This document shows positions 14,662 through 25,586 of a stretch of DNA of 64,000 bases, piece after piece. Both the position numbers and the translations under genes were made by a program. The notes beneath the pieces were generated by a model. That model saw only the letters and a program-made list of their open reading frames with translations, was not told where the DNA came from and made no database searches. Source of the DNA: an uncultured Collinsella sp. (lineage in GTDB: Bacteria; Actinomycetota; Coriobacteriia; Coriobacteriales; Coriobacteriaceae); the NCBI GenBank assembly GCA_900541795.1, contig UQLC01000003.1, forward strand, positions 62,001 to 126,000, read 5' to 3'. Position 1 is the first letter of the stretch, and every line of letters begins with the position of its first letter.

Positions 14662-15691
14662 ACACCCGCTCCGCGATCTCGTGGATGAGGTAGTCGGTCT
14701 TTTCCCAGCCCAGGCACGGATCGGTGATCGACTTGCCAAAGACGCCGCCGTCGACCGGCTGGTTGCCGCCCTCCAGGTAGGACTCGATCATAAAGCCCTT
14801 GACCAGCTTGGAGATGGACTCGTTGCGGCGGCAGCTGTCGAGCACCTCCTTGCAAATGCGATACTGCTCCAGCGGACGCTTGCCCGAGTTGTCGTGGTTG
14901 CAGTCGATGACCGCTGCCGGATTAGCATAGCCGGCGTGCTCGGTGTAGCGCTCGGCCAGGCGCTCCAGGTGTTCGTAGTGGTAGTTGGGGTAGGTGCGCC
15001 CATCGAGACCGATGTAGCCACGCATAACGGCGTGCGCGAGCGGATTGCCGCCGCACTCGACCTCCCAGTTGCGGAAGATGAAGCTCTGGTGCGCCTGCGC
15101 GGCGTAAATGGAGTTGAGCATAACGGTGGTAGAGCCGGCAGTGGGGTTCTTCATGCCGACGGGCACCGAAATGCCGCTCGACACCAGGCGATGCTCCTGG
15201 TTTTCGACCGAGCGTGCGCCCACGGCAACATAGCTCAGCAGGTCAACGAGGTACTGGTAGTTGGACGGGTAGAGCATCTCATCGGCGGTAAAGAAGCCCG
15301 TTTCTTCAATAACGCGCAGGTGCATATGGCGGATGGCCTTGACGCCCTCGAGCAGGTCGTCGGGAGCCTCGGGGTTGGGGTTGTGTAGAAGACCCTTGTA
15401 ACCGGTGCCCTTGGTACGCGGCTTATTGGTGTAGACGCGCGGAATGATAATGAGCTTGTCCTTGACCTCCTCGGCGGTCTTGGCCAGTCGGTTCATGTAC
15501 TCAAGCACCGAATCCTCGCGGTCGGCAGAGCACGGGCCGATGATGAGCACCTTGCGTGCGTCCTCGCCGGTAAAGACTTTGGCGACCTCGGCGTCAAATG
15601 CCTGCTTTTTGGCGGTAAGCTCGGCAGAAAGCGGCATTTCCTCGCGGATCTCCATGGGGATCGGCAGCCTGCGTTTGAATTCCATGGCCAT
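14660..15691 (-). CDS. aroG: 3-deoxy-7-phosphoheptulonate synthase, class I
   Basis: 343 residues, the usual length of AroF/G/H enzymes. Condenses phosphoenolpyruvate with erythrose-4-phosphate, the first step to chorismate. Visible landmarks: IIGPCSADRE (metal-ligand Cys), PRVYTNKPRTKGTGYKGL (substrate-binding Lys/Arg loop), GARSVENQEHR, VGMKNPTAG, IDCNHDNSGK (metal ligand His) and GFMIESYLEGGNQ, then SITDPCLGW. Which aromatic amino acid inhibits it cannot be told from this. The gene stands alone on the minus strand; the leader upstream shows no clear attenuator. Confidence 0.93.
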   Translation of the reverse strand: MAMEFKRRLPIPMEIREEMPLSAELTAKKQAFDAEVAKVFTGEDARKVLIIGPCSADREDSVLEYMNRLAKTAEEVKDKLIIIPRVYTNKPRTKGTGYKGLLHNPNPEAPDDLLEGVKAIRHMHLRVIEETGFFTADEMLYPSNYQYLVDLLSYVAVGARSVENQEHRLVSSGISVPVGMKNPTAGSTTVMLNSIYAAQAHQSFIFRNWEVECGGNPLAHAVMRGYIGLDGRTYPNYHYEHLERLAERYTEHAGYANPAAVIDCNHDNSGKRPLEQYRICKEVLDSCRRNESISKLVKGFMIESYLEGGNQPVDGGVFGKSITDPCLGWEKTDYLIHEIAERV

Positions 15692-15790
15692 AGGGGCCTC
15701 CTCAATCTATAGAAAGAGCAATAAGCGTATTGTCGAGTGTTCGGCATTATCCGCTGTCGCACGCTAAAGTGCAAGCCCTTGCCACCCCGA

Positions 15791-15829
15791 AACCTGCCAA
15801 AAGGGACAGGTTTATTTTGGCAGGTTTTA
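15791..15829. repeat. Family B palindromic repeat, copy 3
   Basis: AACCTGCCAAAAGGGACAGG then TTTATTTTGGCAGGTT, in the opposite orientation to copies 1 and 2, followed by TTATATGGGTAAACG which extends the shared sequence. Confidence 0.8.
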
Positions 15830-15911
15830 TATGGGTAAACGTTGGCGCTCACCAGGATGGGATGACGCCGTGAGGGACCCTAAGCCTGCCGCCGATTCCC
15901 CGGGGAGTACC

Positions 15912-16146
15912 CAGTGGGCAAAAAATGCCAAATATGAGTACTGTTGCTAACCTAGTAACATATCCGTCTAGCGAGATAATAGACAAAGTGATTAATATGT
16001 TCATTAACGTTGGCAGACGGAAGCCTGCTAACGGGCGTTTTATTAATTTGAAGGCGTATAGAGGCCGCAAAGAGGTCGTTTGAGGCGGTTTTGGCTGTTA
16101 CTAAAAAGGTGACAGTACTCATATTTGCTATTTTTTGCCCACAGGG
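15912..16146. repeat. 232-bp element with ~35-bp terminal inverted repeats
   Basis: GTGGGCAAAAAATGCCAAAT followed by ATGAGTACTGTTGC (15914-15947) is matched, in inverse orientation, by the sequence ending GCTATTTTTTGCCCAC (16110-16142) with only a few differences. The interior (about 165 bp) is AT-rich, with no reading frame I can recognise. Size and inverted ends resemble a miniature inverted-repeat element; no matching transposase or clear target duplication is seen. Confidence 0.65.
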
Positions 16147-16198
16147 TTTGGAAGGGGCTGTCAATCAGGTCCCAGGGGAGGCGGCTCAAGGGCCGCAG

Positions 16199-16235
16199 AA
16201 CAAAAACGGGGGCGCAGGTTGTCCTGCGCCCCCGT
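16199..16235 (-). terminator. Rho-independent terminator of the ABC exporter operon
   Basis: 13-bp perfect stem ACGGGGGCGCAGG / CCTGCGCCCCCGT with a 4-nt loop; on the minus strand it is followed by TTTTTG. Lies just after the last gene of the marR-ABC-ABC operon. Confidence 0.9.
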
Positions 16236-16267
16236 TCTCGGGCGTTATTCGTTCCCTGCGGCAGAAT

Positions 16268-18124
16268 TTACGCCGCCTCGTCGAACTGCGAGTTGTACAG
16301 GTCGGCGTAGAAGCCGCCCTGGGCGAGCAACTCGTCGTGCGTGCCCTTCTCGACGATGTCGCCGTCGCGAATTACCAAGATCACGTCGGCGTTGCGGATC
16401 GTGGACAGGCGGTGCGCGATAACAAAGCTGGTACGGCCCTGCATCAGCGCATCCATGGCACGCTGAATAAGCTCCTCGGTACGGGTATCGACGTTGGAGG
16501 TCGCCTCGTCCAGAATCAGCGCCGGGCGGTCGGCCAAAATGGCGCGGGCGATGGTCACGAGCTGGCGCTGACCCTGCGACAGGTTAGTGCCCTCCTCGTT
16601 GATCATAAAGTCGTAGCCGCCGGCGAGCGTATGGATAAAGTGGTCGCAACGCGCGGCACGCGCAGCGGCCTCGACCTCGGCATCGCTCGCATCGGGGCGT
16701 CCGTAGCGGATGTTCTCGCGGATGGTGCCGTTAAACAGCCAGGTATCCTGCAGTACCATGGCAAACTCGCCGCGCAGTGCCGCACGGTCCCAGTCGCGCA
16801 CATCGACGCCCTCGACGCGCAGCGAACCGCCGTCCACGTCGTAAAAGCGCTGCAGCAGCTTAATGAGCGTGGTCTTGCCGGCGCCGGTGGGGCCGACGAT
16901 GGCGATGGTCTGGCCGGGCTGCGCCTCGCAGCTAAAGTCGTGGATGATGGTCTTGTCGGGCGTATAGCCAAACTTGACATGGTCAAACACCACGTGGCCG
17001 GGGCGCTTCTCAGGGATCTGCGCGTCGGCCTTCTGCTCCTCCTCGGGTGCGGCTAAAAACTCAAACACACGCTCGGTGGCAGCTGCCATCGACTGCATCG
17101 TGTTGCTCACGTTGCCCAGCTGCTGCACGGGTTGCGTAAAGTTGCGCACGTACTGGATAAAGCTCTGGATGTCGCCGGGCGTGGCATTGCCGGTCAGCGC
17201 GAGCTGCGCGCCCACCACGACAACGCCCACGTAACCCATGTTGCCCACCAGGCTCATAAGCGGCATCATCAGGCCCGACAGGAACTGCGAACGCCAGCCA
17301 CTAATAAACAGGCGGTCGTTTTGACGGTCGAACTCCTCGATTGAGGCCTCGGCGCGGTCGAACACCTGAATGACGTTCTGGCCGGCAAAGTCCTCCTCGA
17401 TAATGCCGTTGACGGCGCCCAGAACCTGCTGTTGCTCGCGGAAGTACGGCTGCGAGAAGTGAATCATTACGGTCAAGATAATCGCGGCGGCCGGCAGCGT
17501 GAGCACGGTGACGCCGGTAAGCGGCAGGCTGATCGAAAGCATCATGACGAGCACGCCGATAATCTGCGTCACCGACGTGATGAGCTGCGTCACGCTCTGG
17601 TTGAGCGACTGACCCAGCGTATCGACGTCGTTGGTGATGCGGCTGAGTACGTCTCCCTTGCTGTGGCCGTTGAAGTAACTCATCGGCACGACGGCAATCT
17701 TGGCGGCGATTTCCTTGCGCATGCGGTAGCAGATCTTTTGCGTGACGCCGGTCATGAGCCAGCCCTGGACCAGGCTGCAGACAGAGCTCGCCAGATACAG
17801 GCAGAGCAAAAAGCCGAGCGTCTTGGCGATCCAGTCAAAGTCGACATCGCCGGTGCCGTTGACCTTGGCGACCAGGCCTTCGAACAGCTTGGTCGTAACC
17901 TGGCCGAGCACCTTGGGTCCCACAATGTTGAAGATGACCGAGCACACGGCAAAGGCGACGGCGGCAAACACGGCAATCTTGTGCTGGCCGATATAGCCGA
18001 GCAGCTGCCTCATGGTGCCCTTAAAGTCCTTGGCCTTTTCGCCGCGACGCATGCCGCCCATGCGGCCCATGGGACCGCGCTGGCGGGTGGGCTTGGGAAT
18101 CTGAGTCTTGGTCTCGTCTGCCAT
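16268..18124 (-). CDS. ABC exporter half-transporter (second subunit)
   Basis: 618 residues. An N-terminal basic stretch, six membrane segments (about 40-330), then a nucleotide-binding domain with Walker A GPTGAGKTT, signature LSQGQRQ, Walker B ALILDEATS and H-loop IAHRLST: all catalytic features are intact. Type I exporter fold, as in multidrug or lipid exporters. The ATG overlaps the stop of the upstream subunit (TAATG), strongly suggesting a heterodimer. Substrate unknown. Confidence 0.9.
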   Translation of the reverse strand: MADETKTQIPKPTRQRGPMGRMGGMRRGEKAKDFKGTMRQLLGYIGQHKIAVFAAVAFAVCSVIFNIVGPKVLGQVTTKLFEGLVAKVNGTGDVDFDWIAKTLGFLLCLYLASSVCSLVQGWLMTGVTQKICYRMRKEIAAKIAVVPMSYFNGHSKGDVLSRITNDVDTLGQSLNQSVTQLITSVTQIIGVLVMMLSISLPLTGVTVLTLPAAAIILTVMIHFSQPYFREQQQVLGAVNGIIEEDFAGQNVIQVFDRAEASIEEFDRQNDRLFISGWRSQFLSGLMMPLMSLVGNMGYVGVVVVGAQLALTGNATPGDIQSFIQYVRNFTQPVQQLGNVSNTMQSMAAATERVFEFLAAPEEEQKADAQIPEKRPGHVVFDHVKFGYTPDKTIIHDFSCEAQPGQTIAIVGPTGAGKTTLIKLLQRFYDVDGGSLRVEGVDVRDWDRAALRGEFAMVLQDTWLFNGTIRENIRYGRPDASDAEVEAAARAARCDHFIHTLAGGYDFMINEEGTNLSQGQRQLVTIARAILADRPALILDEATSNVDTRTEELIQRAMDALMQGRTSFVIAHRLSTIRNADVILVIRDGDIVEKGTHDELLAQGGFYADLYNSQFDEAA

Positions 18125-20490
18125 TAGCGCTCGCCTCCTTCCATGACGGCTGCAATTTCTTCTTGGGTAAGCCCCAGCTCCTCGGCGGAAAGCTGCGACT
18201 GTGCGATCTCCAGGTACGCCGGGCAGCTGCGCAGCAGCTCCTCGTGCGTGCCGGTGCCCACTACGTGGCCGTCGTCGAGCACGATGATCTGGTCGGCGTG
18301 CATGATAGTCGCGATGCGCTGGGCCACGACCACGAGCGCGGCGTCGGTGACGTTTTTGGCCAACTCCTCGCGCAGGCGAGCGTCGGTCTTGTAGTCGAGG
18401 GCGCTAAACGAGTCATCGAACACCACGACCTCGGGCTTTTTGGCCAACGCGCGGGCGATGGCCAGACGCTGGCGCTGACCGCCCGAAACATTGGAGCCGC
18501 CCTGGCTGATAGGGGAGTCGTACCCGTCCTCGCGCTCGGCGATAAAGTCCTCCGCCTGGGCGACGCGTGCTGCCTGGCGCATATCATCATCGCTCACCAT
18601 GTCGCCGGCAAACTTGAGGTTGCTCTCGACGGTACCCGAGAACAGGCGACCCTGCTGCGGAATATAACCGATGCGGCGGCGCAGCTCGGAAAGGGTCATG
18701 TCGCGCACATCGACGCCGTCGAGCGAAATGCTGCCGCCCGTGACGTCGTACAGGCGCGGAATCAGCTGCACGAGCGTGGACTTGCCCGAGCCCGTGGAGC
18801 CAATGATGCCGAGCATCTGGCCGGCGTGCGTGGTGAAGTTTACGCCGCTAATGACGTCGGCGCGGGCATCGGGATACTGGAAGCTCACGTCACGGAAGGT
18901 GAGCTCGCCGCGCGGCGCGCTGGCGGCGGGCAGTTTGGGCGAGGCGGGGTCGTTGATGCTCGTGGGGCAGGTGATGACCTCTTCCACGCGCTCGGCTGCG
19001 ACCTCGGCGCGGGGCAGGATGACCGAAACCATGGTGAGGATCATAAACGCCATGACGATCTGCATGGTGTAGGAGATGAACGCCATCATGTTGCCGACCT
19101 GCATCACGCCGTCGGACACGCCCTGCGCGCCAAACCAGACGATAAGCACGGTGATGCAGTTCATGACGAGCATCATGAGTGGCATCATAAAGCTCATGGC
19201 GCGGTTGGTGTAGAGCTGCGTGGTCATCAGGTCGAGCGAAGCCTTGTCAAAACGCTCGAGCTCATGCTCCTCGCGGTTGAACGAGCGGATGGGCATCAGG
19301 CCGTCGAGCAGCTCGCGGGCGGTAAGGTTCACGCGGTCCACAAAGCTCTGCATCTTTTTGAACTTGGGCATGGTGAGGCCCATAAGCACGCCGACGACGG
19401 CCGAGACGGCGATGATGGCCACGGCGATGGTCCACTCCAGGCCGGTGTGGTTGGCCAGGACGCGCATGACGGCGACGATGCCCATGACGGGGGCCATCAG
19501 GCACATGCGGATAAACAGGGTTGCGGCCATCTGGATCTGCTGAATGTCGTTGGTGCAGCGGGTAATGAGCGAGGCCTGGCTAAACTTGCCCACTTCGGCC
19601 GGCGAGAAGTGCATAACCTTGTTGAAGGTCTCGCGACGCAGGTCGCGGGCGATGGAGCAGGCGGTGCGCGAAGCCACGGCACCGGTCAGGATGGTGGCGA
19701 CGAGCGACACCAGGCACAGCCCAAACATAGTGGTCGCCATGCGGCTCAGGTAGGCGTTCTGCACATCGGCGGGGTCGATGCCCTGTGCCTTGTACTCGTC
19801 CTGTACATAGCTCACGGCGCGTTGGGTCACGATGGAGCCCGACATGGAACCCATTTTGTCCGCCATATCGTTGGCGCCCTCGACGAGCTTGCCCTGATCG
19901 ATAAGACCGCCTTCAACGCCTAGGCGCAGGCTCTTCATGGTGATCTTGCCGCCGTCGGCGTCGATCTGCTTTTGCATGCTCTGCGCCGCTGCGGCCTTCT
20001 GCTGCATCTCGGCGAGCTGCTCGGGCGTCATTGCCGCCATCTGCTCGGGGGTGGGCATGGCCTGAGCGCCGCTGTTGTCTTTCTCACCGGACGTGCCCAT
20101 CATGTCGCCCATGGAGTCGGCATCGATGCCCTGGTTGAACGAAAGGACGACGGTCTCAGGCAGGCTCATGATGTCGGCAATCTTGCCGCCGTCGGCGCGC
20201 TCCTCCTCGGTGCCCTTGTACGTTCGAATGCCGTTTTTGTCAGCCTTGCTAAACACGGCCTCCACAGCCTTGGCGTCCTTGGCGCTCATAAAGAGTTCGA
20301 GGTCGTCGAGCGATTCGGCGCGGATGGTGTCGGGTACGGGCGAGGCGATACCGCCTTGCTGCACGCCCACGTCGACGATATCGCTCATATAGGTAGGCAG
20401 TGCCAGGTCGGCGTTGCAGCTGATTACGATGAGTACGATAGCTGTGAACAGTGCCAGGATATGCTTTTTAAAGAGCTTGAGAATCCTCAC
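18124..20490 (-). CDS. ABC exporter half-transporter with large loop insertion (first subunit)
   Basis: 788 residues, longer than the usual ~600. The first membrane segment (about 10-30) is followed by roughly 200 extra residues before the second (MATTMFGLCLVSLVATILTG, about 245-270). The insertion includes a Met/Ala/Gln-rich helical stretch (PEQMAAMTPEQLAEMQQK) and is predicted to lie outside the membrane. The NBD has Walker A GSTGSGKST, signature VSGGQRQ, Walker B VVVFDDSFS (Asp instead of the usual catalytic Glu) and a switch-loop Gln (VVAQRIAT) where His is usual. So this ATP site looks degenerate, as in asymmetric heterodimeric exporters. First ABC gene of the marR-ABC-ABC operon. Confidence 0.88.
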   Translation of the reverse strand: MRILKLFKKHILALFTAIVLIVISCNADLALPTYMSDIVDVGVQQGGIASPVPDTIRAESLDDLELFMSAKDAKAVEAVFSKADKNGIRTYKGTEEERADGGKIADIMSLPETVVLSFNQGIDADSMGDMMGTSGEKDNSGAQAMPTPEQMAAMTPEQLAEMQQKAAAAQSMQKQIDADGGKITMKSLRLGVEGGLIDQGKLVEGANDMADKMGSMSGSIVTQRAVSYVQDEYKAQGIDPADVQNAYLSRMATTMFGLCLVSLVATILTGAVASRTACSIARDLRRETFNKVMHFSPAEVGKFSQASLITRCTNDIQQIQMAATLFIRMCLMAPVMGIVAVMRVLANHTGLEWTIAVAIIAVSAVVGVLMGLTMPKFKKMQSFVDRVNLTARELLDGLMPIRSFNREEHELERFDKASLDLMTTQLYTNRAMSFMMPLMMLVMNCITVLIVWFGAQGVSDGVMQVGNMMAFISYTMQIVMAFMILTMVSVILPRAEVAAERVEEVITCPTSINDPASPKLPAASAPRGELTFRDVSFQYPDARADVISGVNFTTHAGQMLGIIGSTGSGKSTLVQLIPRLYDVTGGSISLDGVDVRDMTLSELRRRIGYIPQQGRLFSGTVESNLKFAGDMVSDDDMRQAARVAQAEDFIAEREDGYDSPISQGGSNVSGGQRQRLAIARALAKKPEVVVFDDSFSALDYKTDARLREELAKNVTDAALVVVAQRIATIMHADQIIVLDDGHVVGTGTHEELLRSCPAYLEIAQSQLSAEELGLTQEEIAAVMEGGER

Positions 20491-20936
20491 TCGGCATCTC
20501 TCCTTTCTTGATTGCGGTCGATAATTTCGTTGGCACGTCTAAGAAGGCGCACCATCTCTTGGGTATCTGTTTCGCCGAGCTGCTCGAGGAAAGCCGCGGT
20601 GCGGTCCTCGAATTCCCGGCGTTTGATTTCGAGATCCTGGAATCCCTTGTCGGTCACTATGACGTGTACGCGACGACGGTCGGTCTTTGAGTGCTCACGC
20701 TCAACCCAACCCTTGGCTTCGAGAGCGCGTAGGATATTGGCGATGCGGGCGTTCGAGACCCAGGCGCGATTGGCGAGTTCGCTCGGCGTGAGCGAACCGC
20801 CAGCGAGCATAAGGGCGCGCATGACAGCCATCTCGCCGCTGAGAGCTTTGTCCACAAAGCGCGAAACGCGCTGGTGAATGCCGCCAAACTCGGTAAGGAG
20901 CTGACTCCCAAGCTCATGGAAATCGGTATCTTCCAC
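20487..20936 (-). CDS. MarR-family regulator of the ABC exporter operon
   Basis: 149 residues. Winged helix-turn-helix at about 50-110 (LTPSELANRAWVSNARIANI, then the wing VEREHSKTDRRRVHVIVT), flanked by dimerisation helices; typical MarR size. Its stop overlaps the ATG of the first ABC subunit, so it is the first gene of the operon and probably represses it, responding to a compound the exporter removes. An inverted repeat around its own start is a good candidate operator. Confidence 0.9.
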   Translation of the reverse strand: MEDTDFHELGSQLLTEFGGIHQRVSRFVDKALSGEMAVMRALMLAGGSLTPSELANRAWVSNARIANILRALEAKGWVEREHSKTDRRRVHVIVTDKGFQDLEIKRREFEDRTAAFLEQLGETDTQEMVRLLRRANEIIDRNQERRDAE

Positions 20937-20974
20937 CGAAAACCCCTAACACTAGAAACTATTTTCGGTGAAAG
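20930..20974. promoter_or_regulatory. Candidate MarR operator
   Basis: CTTCCACCGAAAA (20930-20942) and TTTTCGGTGAAAG (20962-20974) form an inverted repeat with one mismatch and a 19-nt spacer. The left half overlaps the MarR start codon, so binding would block its own expression. Confidence 0.55.
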
Positions 20975-21188
20975 ATGATACCCCCATACGCGGGCCTCAT
21001 ACAGTGGGCAATATAAAGAGCGCATAAAGACTTAAAATCATTCAATTGCTGAAGCGTTTTAAAGAACTATCATGCACGCGGTTAGGCGAGGGGTTGTCAC
21101 CACCATGACGACTGGGACTCATATAATCGCCACGTGCGATGCTCCAACTTCCCGCAAGGAGACACCTTACATAAAGGGGGATGGAGTC
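20975..21188. other. Divergent region marR / SDR
   Basis: About 210 bp of AT-rich sequence with promoter-like TATAAAG/TATAATC stretches (near 21010 and 21122). Nothing else recognised. Confidence 0.4.
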
Positions 21189-21938
21189 ATGGCATTTGAC
21201 TTCACGGGCAAGACCGCGATTGTCACGGGCGGCACTCAGGGCATTGGCCTCGAGATCGCCAAGGGCATCGTCGCGGGCGGCGGACATGTCGCGCTCATCG
21301 CAAGGAACGCTGCTAAGGGCGAGGCCGCTGTGGCCGAGCTTGGCGAGGGCAACAAGTTCTATCAGCTCGATGTCGCCGATGCGCCCAAGGCGCGCGAGAC
21401 CGTCGAGCAGATTTTCACCGATCTGCCGCAGACCAACATCCTGATTAACTGCGCTGGCGTCATCAGCACCAAGAAGTTCGACGAGATCGATGACACCGAG
21501 TGGCGCCGTACCATCGACATCAACCTCAACGGCACCTTTACCATGATGAACGCCGTGTACCCGCACTTTAAGGCGGCCCATGCCGGCACTATCGTCAACG
21601 TGAGCTCTGTTGCTGGCAAGATCGGCGGCGGCCTGCTCGGCACCGCGGCTTACGCGAGCTCCAAGGCCGGTGTTAACGGTCTAACCAAGGCAGTCGCCAA
21701 GGAAGGCGGCAAGTTTGGCGTTCGCTGCAACGCTGTATGCCCGTCGCTCACGCTTACCGATATGACCTCGATCCTCTCTGACGAGAACTCTCAGCGCATC
21801 ATCAACGGTATTCCTCTGGGCCGCGCCGCCCAGGCCAGCGAGCCTGCGCAGATGGTGCTGTTCTTCGCTTCCGACCTCGCCAGCTTCGTGAACGGCGAGA
21901 TCGGTGACTGCGACGGTGGCATCGTTCTGGACGGGTAA
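21189..21938 (+). CDS. Short-chain dehydrogenase/reductase
   Basis: 249 residues, classical SDR. TGGTQGIG is the NAD(P)-binding glycine motif (about residues 13-20), NCAG the stabilising motif, then catalytic Ser (VSSVAG), Tyr and Lys (YASSK), and the PSLTLTDM cofactor loop. Start ATG 21189 gives MAFDFTGKTAIVTGG, the usual N terminus, and agrees with the purine-rich stretch just upstream. Directly followed by a 2-keto-3-deoxygluconate permease-like gene, so oxidation or reduction of a sugar acid or polyol is likely (KduD-like or similar); the exact substrate is inference. Confidence 0.88.
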   Translation: MAFDFTGKTAIVTGGTQGIGLEIAKGIVAGGGHVALIARNAAKGEAAVAELGEGNKFYQLDVADAPKARETVEQIFTDLPQTNILINCAGVISTKKFDEIDDTEWRRTIDINLNGTFTMMNAVYPHFKAAHAGTIVNVSSVAGKIGGGLLGTAAYASSKAGVNGLTKAVAKEGGKFGVRCNAVCPSLTLTDMTSILSDENSQRIINGIPLGRAAQASEPAQMVLFFASDLASFVNGEIGDCDGGIVLDG

Positions 21939-21957
21939 TACTCCGCGACGATTATTC

Positions 21958-21996
21958 GGCGACGGCTCCTGCGACTCGGGACCGTCGCCTTCTTTC
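21958..21996 (+). terminator. Hairpin/terminator after the SDR gene
   Basis: GGCGACGG / CCGTCGCC with a partly paired interior, then TTCTTTCT. May be partial, since the permease gene follows on the same strand. Confidence 0.7.
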
Positions 21997-22046
21997 TGAT
22001 ATAGGCGCATGCGGCTACGATTCGCATGCATCCAAAGGAGATATAT

Positions 22047-23066
22047 ATGAGTGAATCGACTGCGGTGGAGGCGCCGGCGGCAAAGGAGCCGTTCTTTAAG
22101 ATGTCCTCCATCCCGGGCGCCAATATCTTGGTGCCGCTTCTGTTGGGCTGTCTGCTCAACACGCTATTCCCCGACCTGTTCAAAACGCTCGGCAGCTTTA
22201 CGCTTGGCATGACCCAGCAGGGCGCTGGCCCGCTCGTGGGCGCTTTTTTGCTCATCGTCGGTACGACGATTTCGTTTAAGAGCGCTCCTGCCGCCGCTGC
22301 CCGCGGCGCCATCATCATCGCCGTCAAGCAGATCGTGGTCGTTGCCATGTCGCTGCTCATCCTGTATGTGTTCAACGACAACCTGTTTGGCATCTCGGCC
22401 ATGGTAATGCTGGCCGCTTGCACGGGTGCCAACAACGCTATGTACGCTGGACTGATGGGCACCATGGGCAACGAGGCCGAACGTGGCGCCGTCGCCATCA
22501 CCACGCTGGTTGTCGGCCCTCCGGTCACGATGATTGTGCTCGGCGCTGCCGGTCAGGCTCCGATCGGCTGGTCGCTCGTGGGCGCCATCCTGCCGATCGT
22601 CGTCGGCATTATCTTGGGTAACCTCTTCCCCAGCTTTAAGAAGATGATGGCACCGGCACTTTCCGCCATCATCGTGCTCGTCTTCTTTGCCATGGGCTCG
22701 ACCATGACCTTTGGGCAGCTCATTAATGGCGGTCTTCCCGGTATTCTGCTCGGCGTGATCTGCTCGGTGGTCTTTGCTATCCCCGTTATCGCGGTCGATA
22801 AACTCACGGGCGGTACGGGTGTCGCAGGTGCGGCCATTTCGAGCTGCGCCGGAGCCAATGTGGCCACGCCTGCTGCCATGGCAAGCGTCAACGAGGCAAT
22901 GTACGGCGGTGCGGTGCTCGCGACGGCTACCGCACAGGTTGCAGCGTGCGCTATTGTGACGGCCATTTTGACCCCTCTGGTCACCAGCTGGTGCCACAAG
23001 CATTTTGAGGGCCAGGGCAACGGCGATAGCAAGGCAACGACCGACAAGGCCTCCGCAGCCGCCTAA
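22047..23066 (+). CDS. 2-keto-3-deoxygluconate permease-like transporter (KdgT family)
   Basis: 339 residues with about ten membrane segments. Landmarks of the KdgT family: IPGANILVPLLLG near the N terminus, GTTISFK, CTGANNAMYAGLMG, VVGPPVTMI and GGTGVAGAAISSCAGANVATP. KdgT proteins import 2-keto-3-deoxygluconate and related acids by proton symport. Start ATG 22047 lies 6 nt after AAAGGAG (22034-22040); an upstream in-frame ATG at 22026 has no such site. The C-terminal ~15 residues are polar. Next to the SDR, it suggests use of a pectin- or glycan-derived sugar acid; that pathway is not complete in this window. Confidence 0.88.
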   Translation: MSESTAVEAPAAKEPFFKMSSIPGANILVPLLLGCLLNTLFPDLFKTLGSFTLGMTQQGAGPLVGAFLLIVGTTISFKSAPAAAARGAIIIAVKQIVVVAMSLLILYVFNDNLFGISAMVMLAACTGANNAMYAGLMGTMGNEAERGAVAITTLVVGPPVTMIVLGAAGQAPIGWSLVGAILPIVVGIILGNLFPSFKKMMAPALSAIIVLVFFAMGSTMTFGQLINGGLPGILLGVICSVVFAIPVIAVDKLTGGTGVAGAAISSCAGANVATPAAMASVNEAMYGGAVLATATAQVAACAIVTAILTPLVTSWCHKHFEGQGNGDSKATTDKASAAA

Positions 23067-23104
23067 TGCCAAGCGGCAATCAAAGCTAAAAACTAGCCAT
23101 GCCA

Positions 23105-23140
23105 CAGGGCGGCCCCGGGGGAAATCCCGTGGTCGCCCTG
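23105..23140 (+). terminator. Hairpin after the KdgT-like gene
   Basis: CAGGGCGGCCCCGGG / CCCGTGGTCGCCCTG, two mismatches, followed by a weak T-containing tail. Probable terminator. Confidence 0.6.
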
Positions 23141-23533
23141 CAGTTTCATGGGGTCTCTGGGGCACTTTACCCTGCTAAAACTGGCATAACAGCTAGAGTG
23201 AACGTCGTACAAAGGCAAGCAAAAATACCAAACAAATCGGTGAACGGTAGTTGTTCACGCTCGCATTTCCTGCGGATTTGTTAAAAACGCCCTAATGGTA
23301 TAAAAAAAGAAACATATAACAGCCCTGATGAAGGGGGTGGCTATGTTATCCTTCTCAGACGGGTGAAATCTTGGGTTTTGGGTTGTAGTTCCAAGGTGGA
23401 CAAACGTTTTTCCTGCACCAACGTGTGGTGAAGAACGGAAGAAGCTGGTAGTGCAAGCCGAAAATTCAAGAATTCAATAAGCAGCGGTGTGAGAGAGCGC
23501 CGCATTACACGTAACTAGGAGCGTGGTTACACA
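23141..23533 (+). promoter_or_regulatory. Long leader/promoter region of pyruvate formate-lyase
   Basis: Nearly 400 bp without a gene. It holds a palindrome GTGAAC-N7-GTTCAC (23240-23258), a TATAAA box (23299-23304), then a possible 230-nt untranslated leader with a stem ATAACAGCC / GGCTATGTTAT (about 23316-23349). A 12-codon frame MKGVAMLSFSDG (23328-23366) lies in it but lacks a ribosome binding site. The PFL ribosome binding site is AGGAG about 12 nt before the ATG. I cannot match the leader to a known riboswitch. Confidence 0.45.
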
Positions 23534-25585
<2,052 letters not shown>

Positions 25586-25586
25586 C

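Noticed and set aside
18163..20511. Long plus-strand open frames over the ABC exporter genes
   Set aside because: His/Gly/Ala-rich translations typical of the antisense of G+C-rich genes; the minus-strand proteins have full ABC motifs.
23328..23366. 12-codon leader peptide before PFL
   Set aside because: No ribosome binding site and no run of regulatory codons; kept only as a note.
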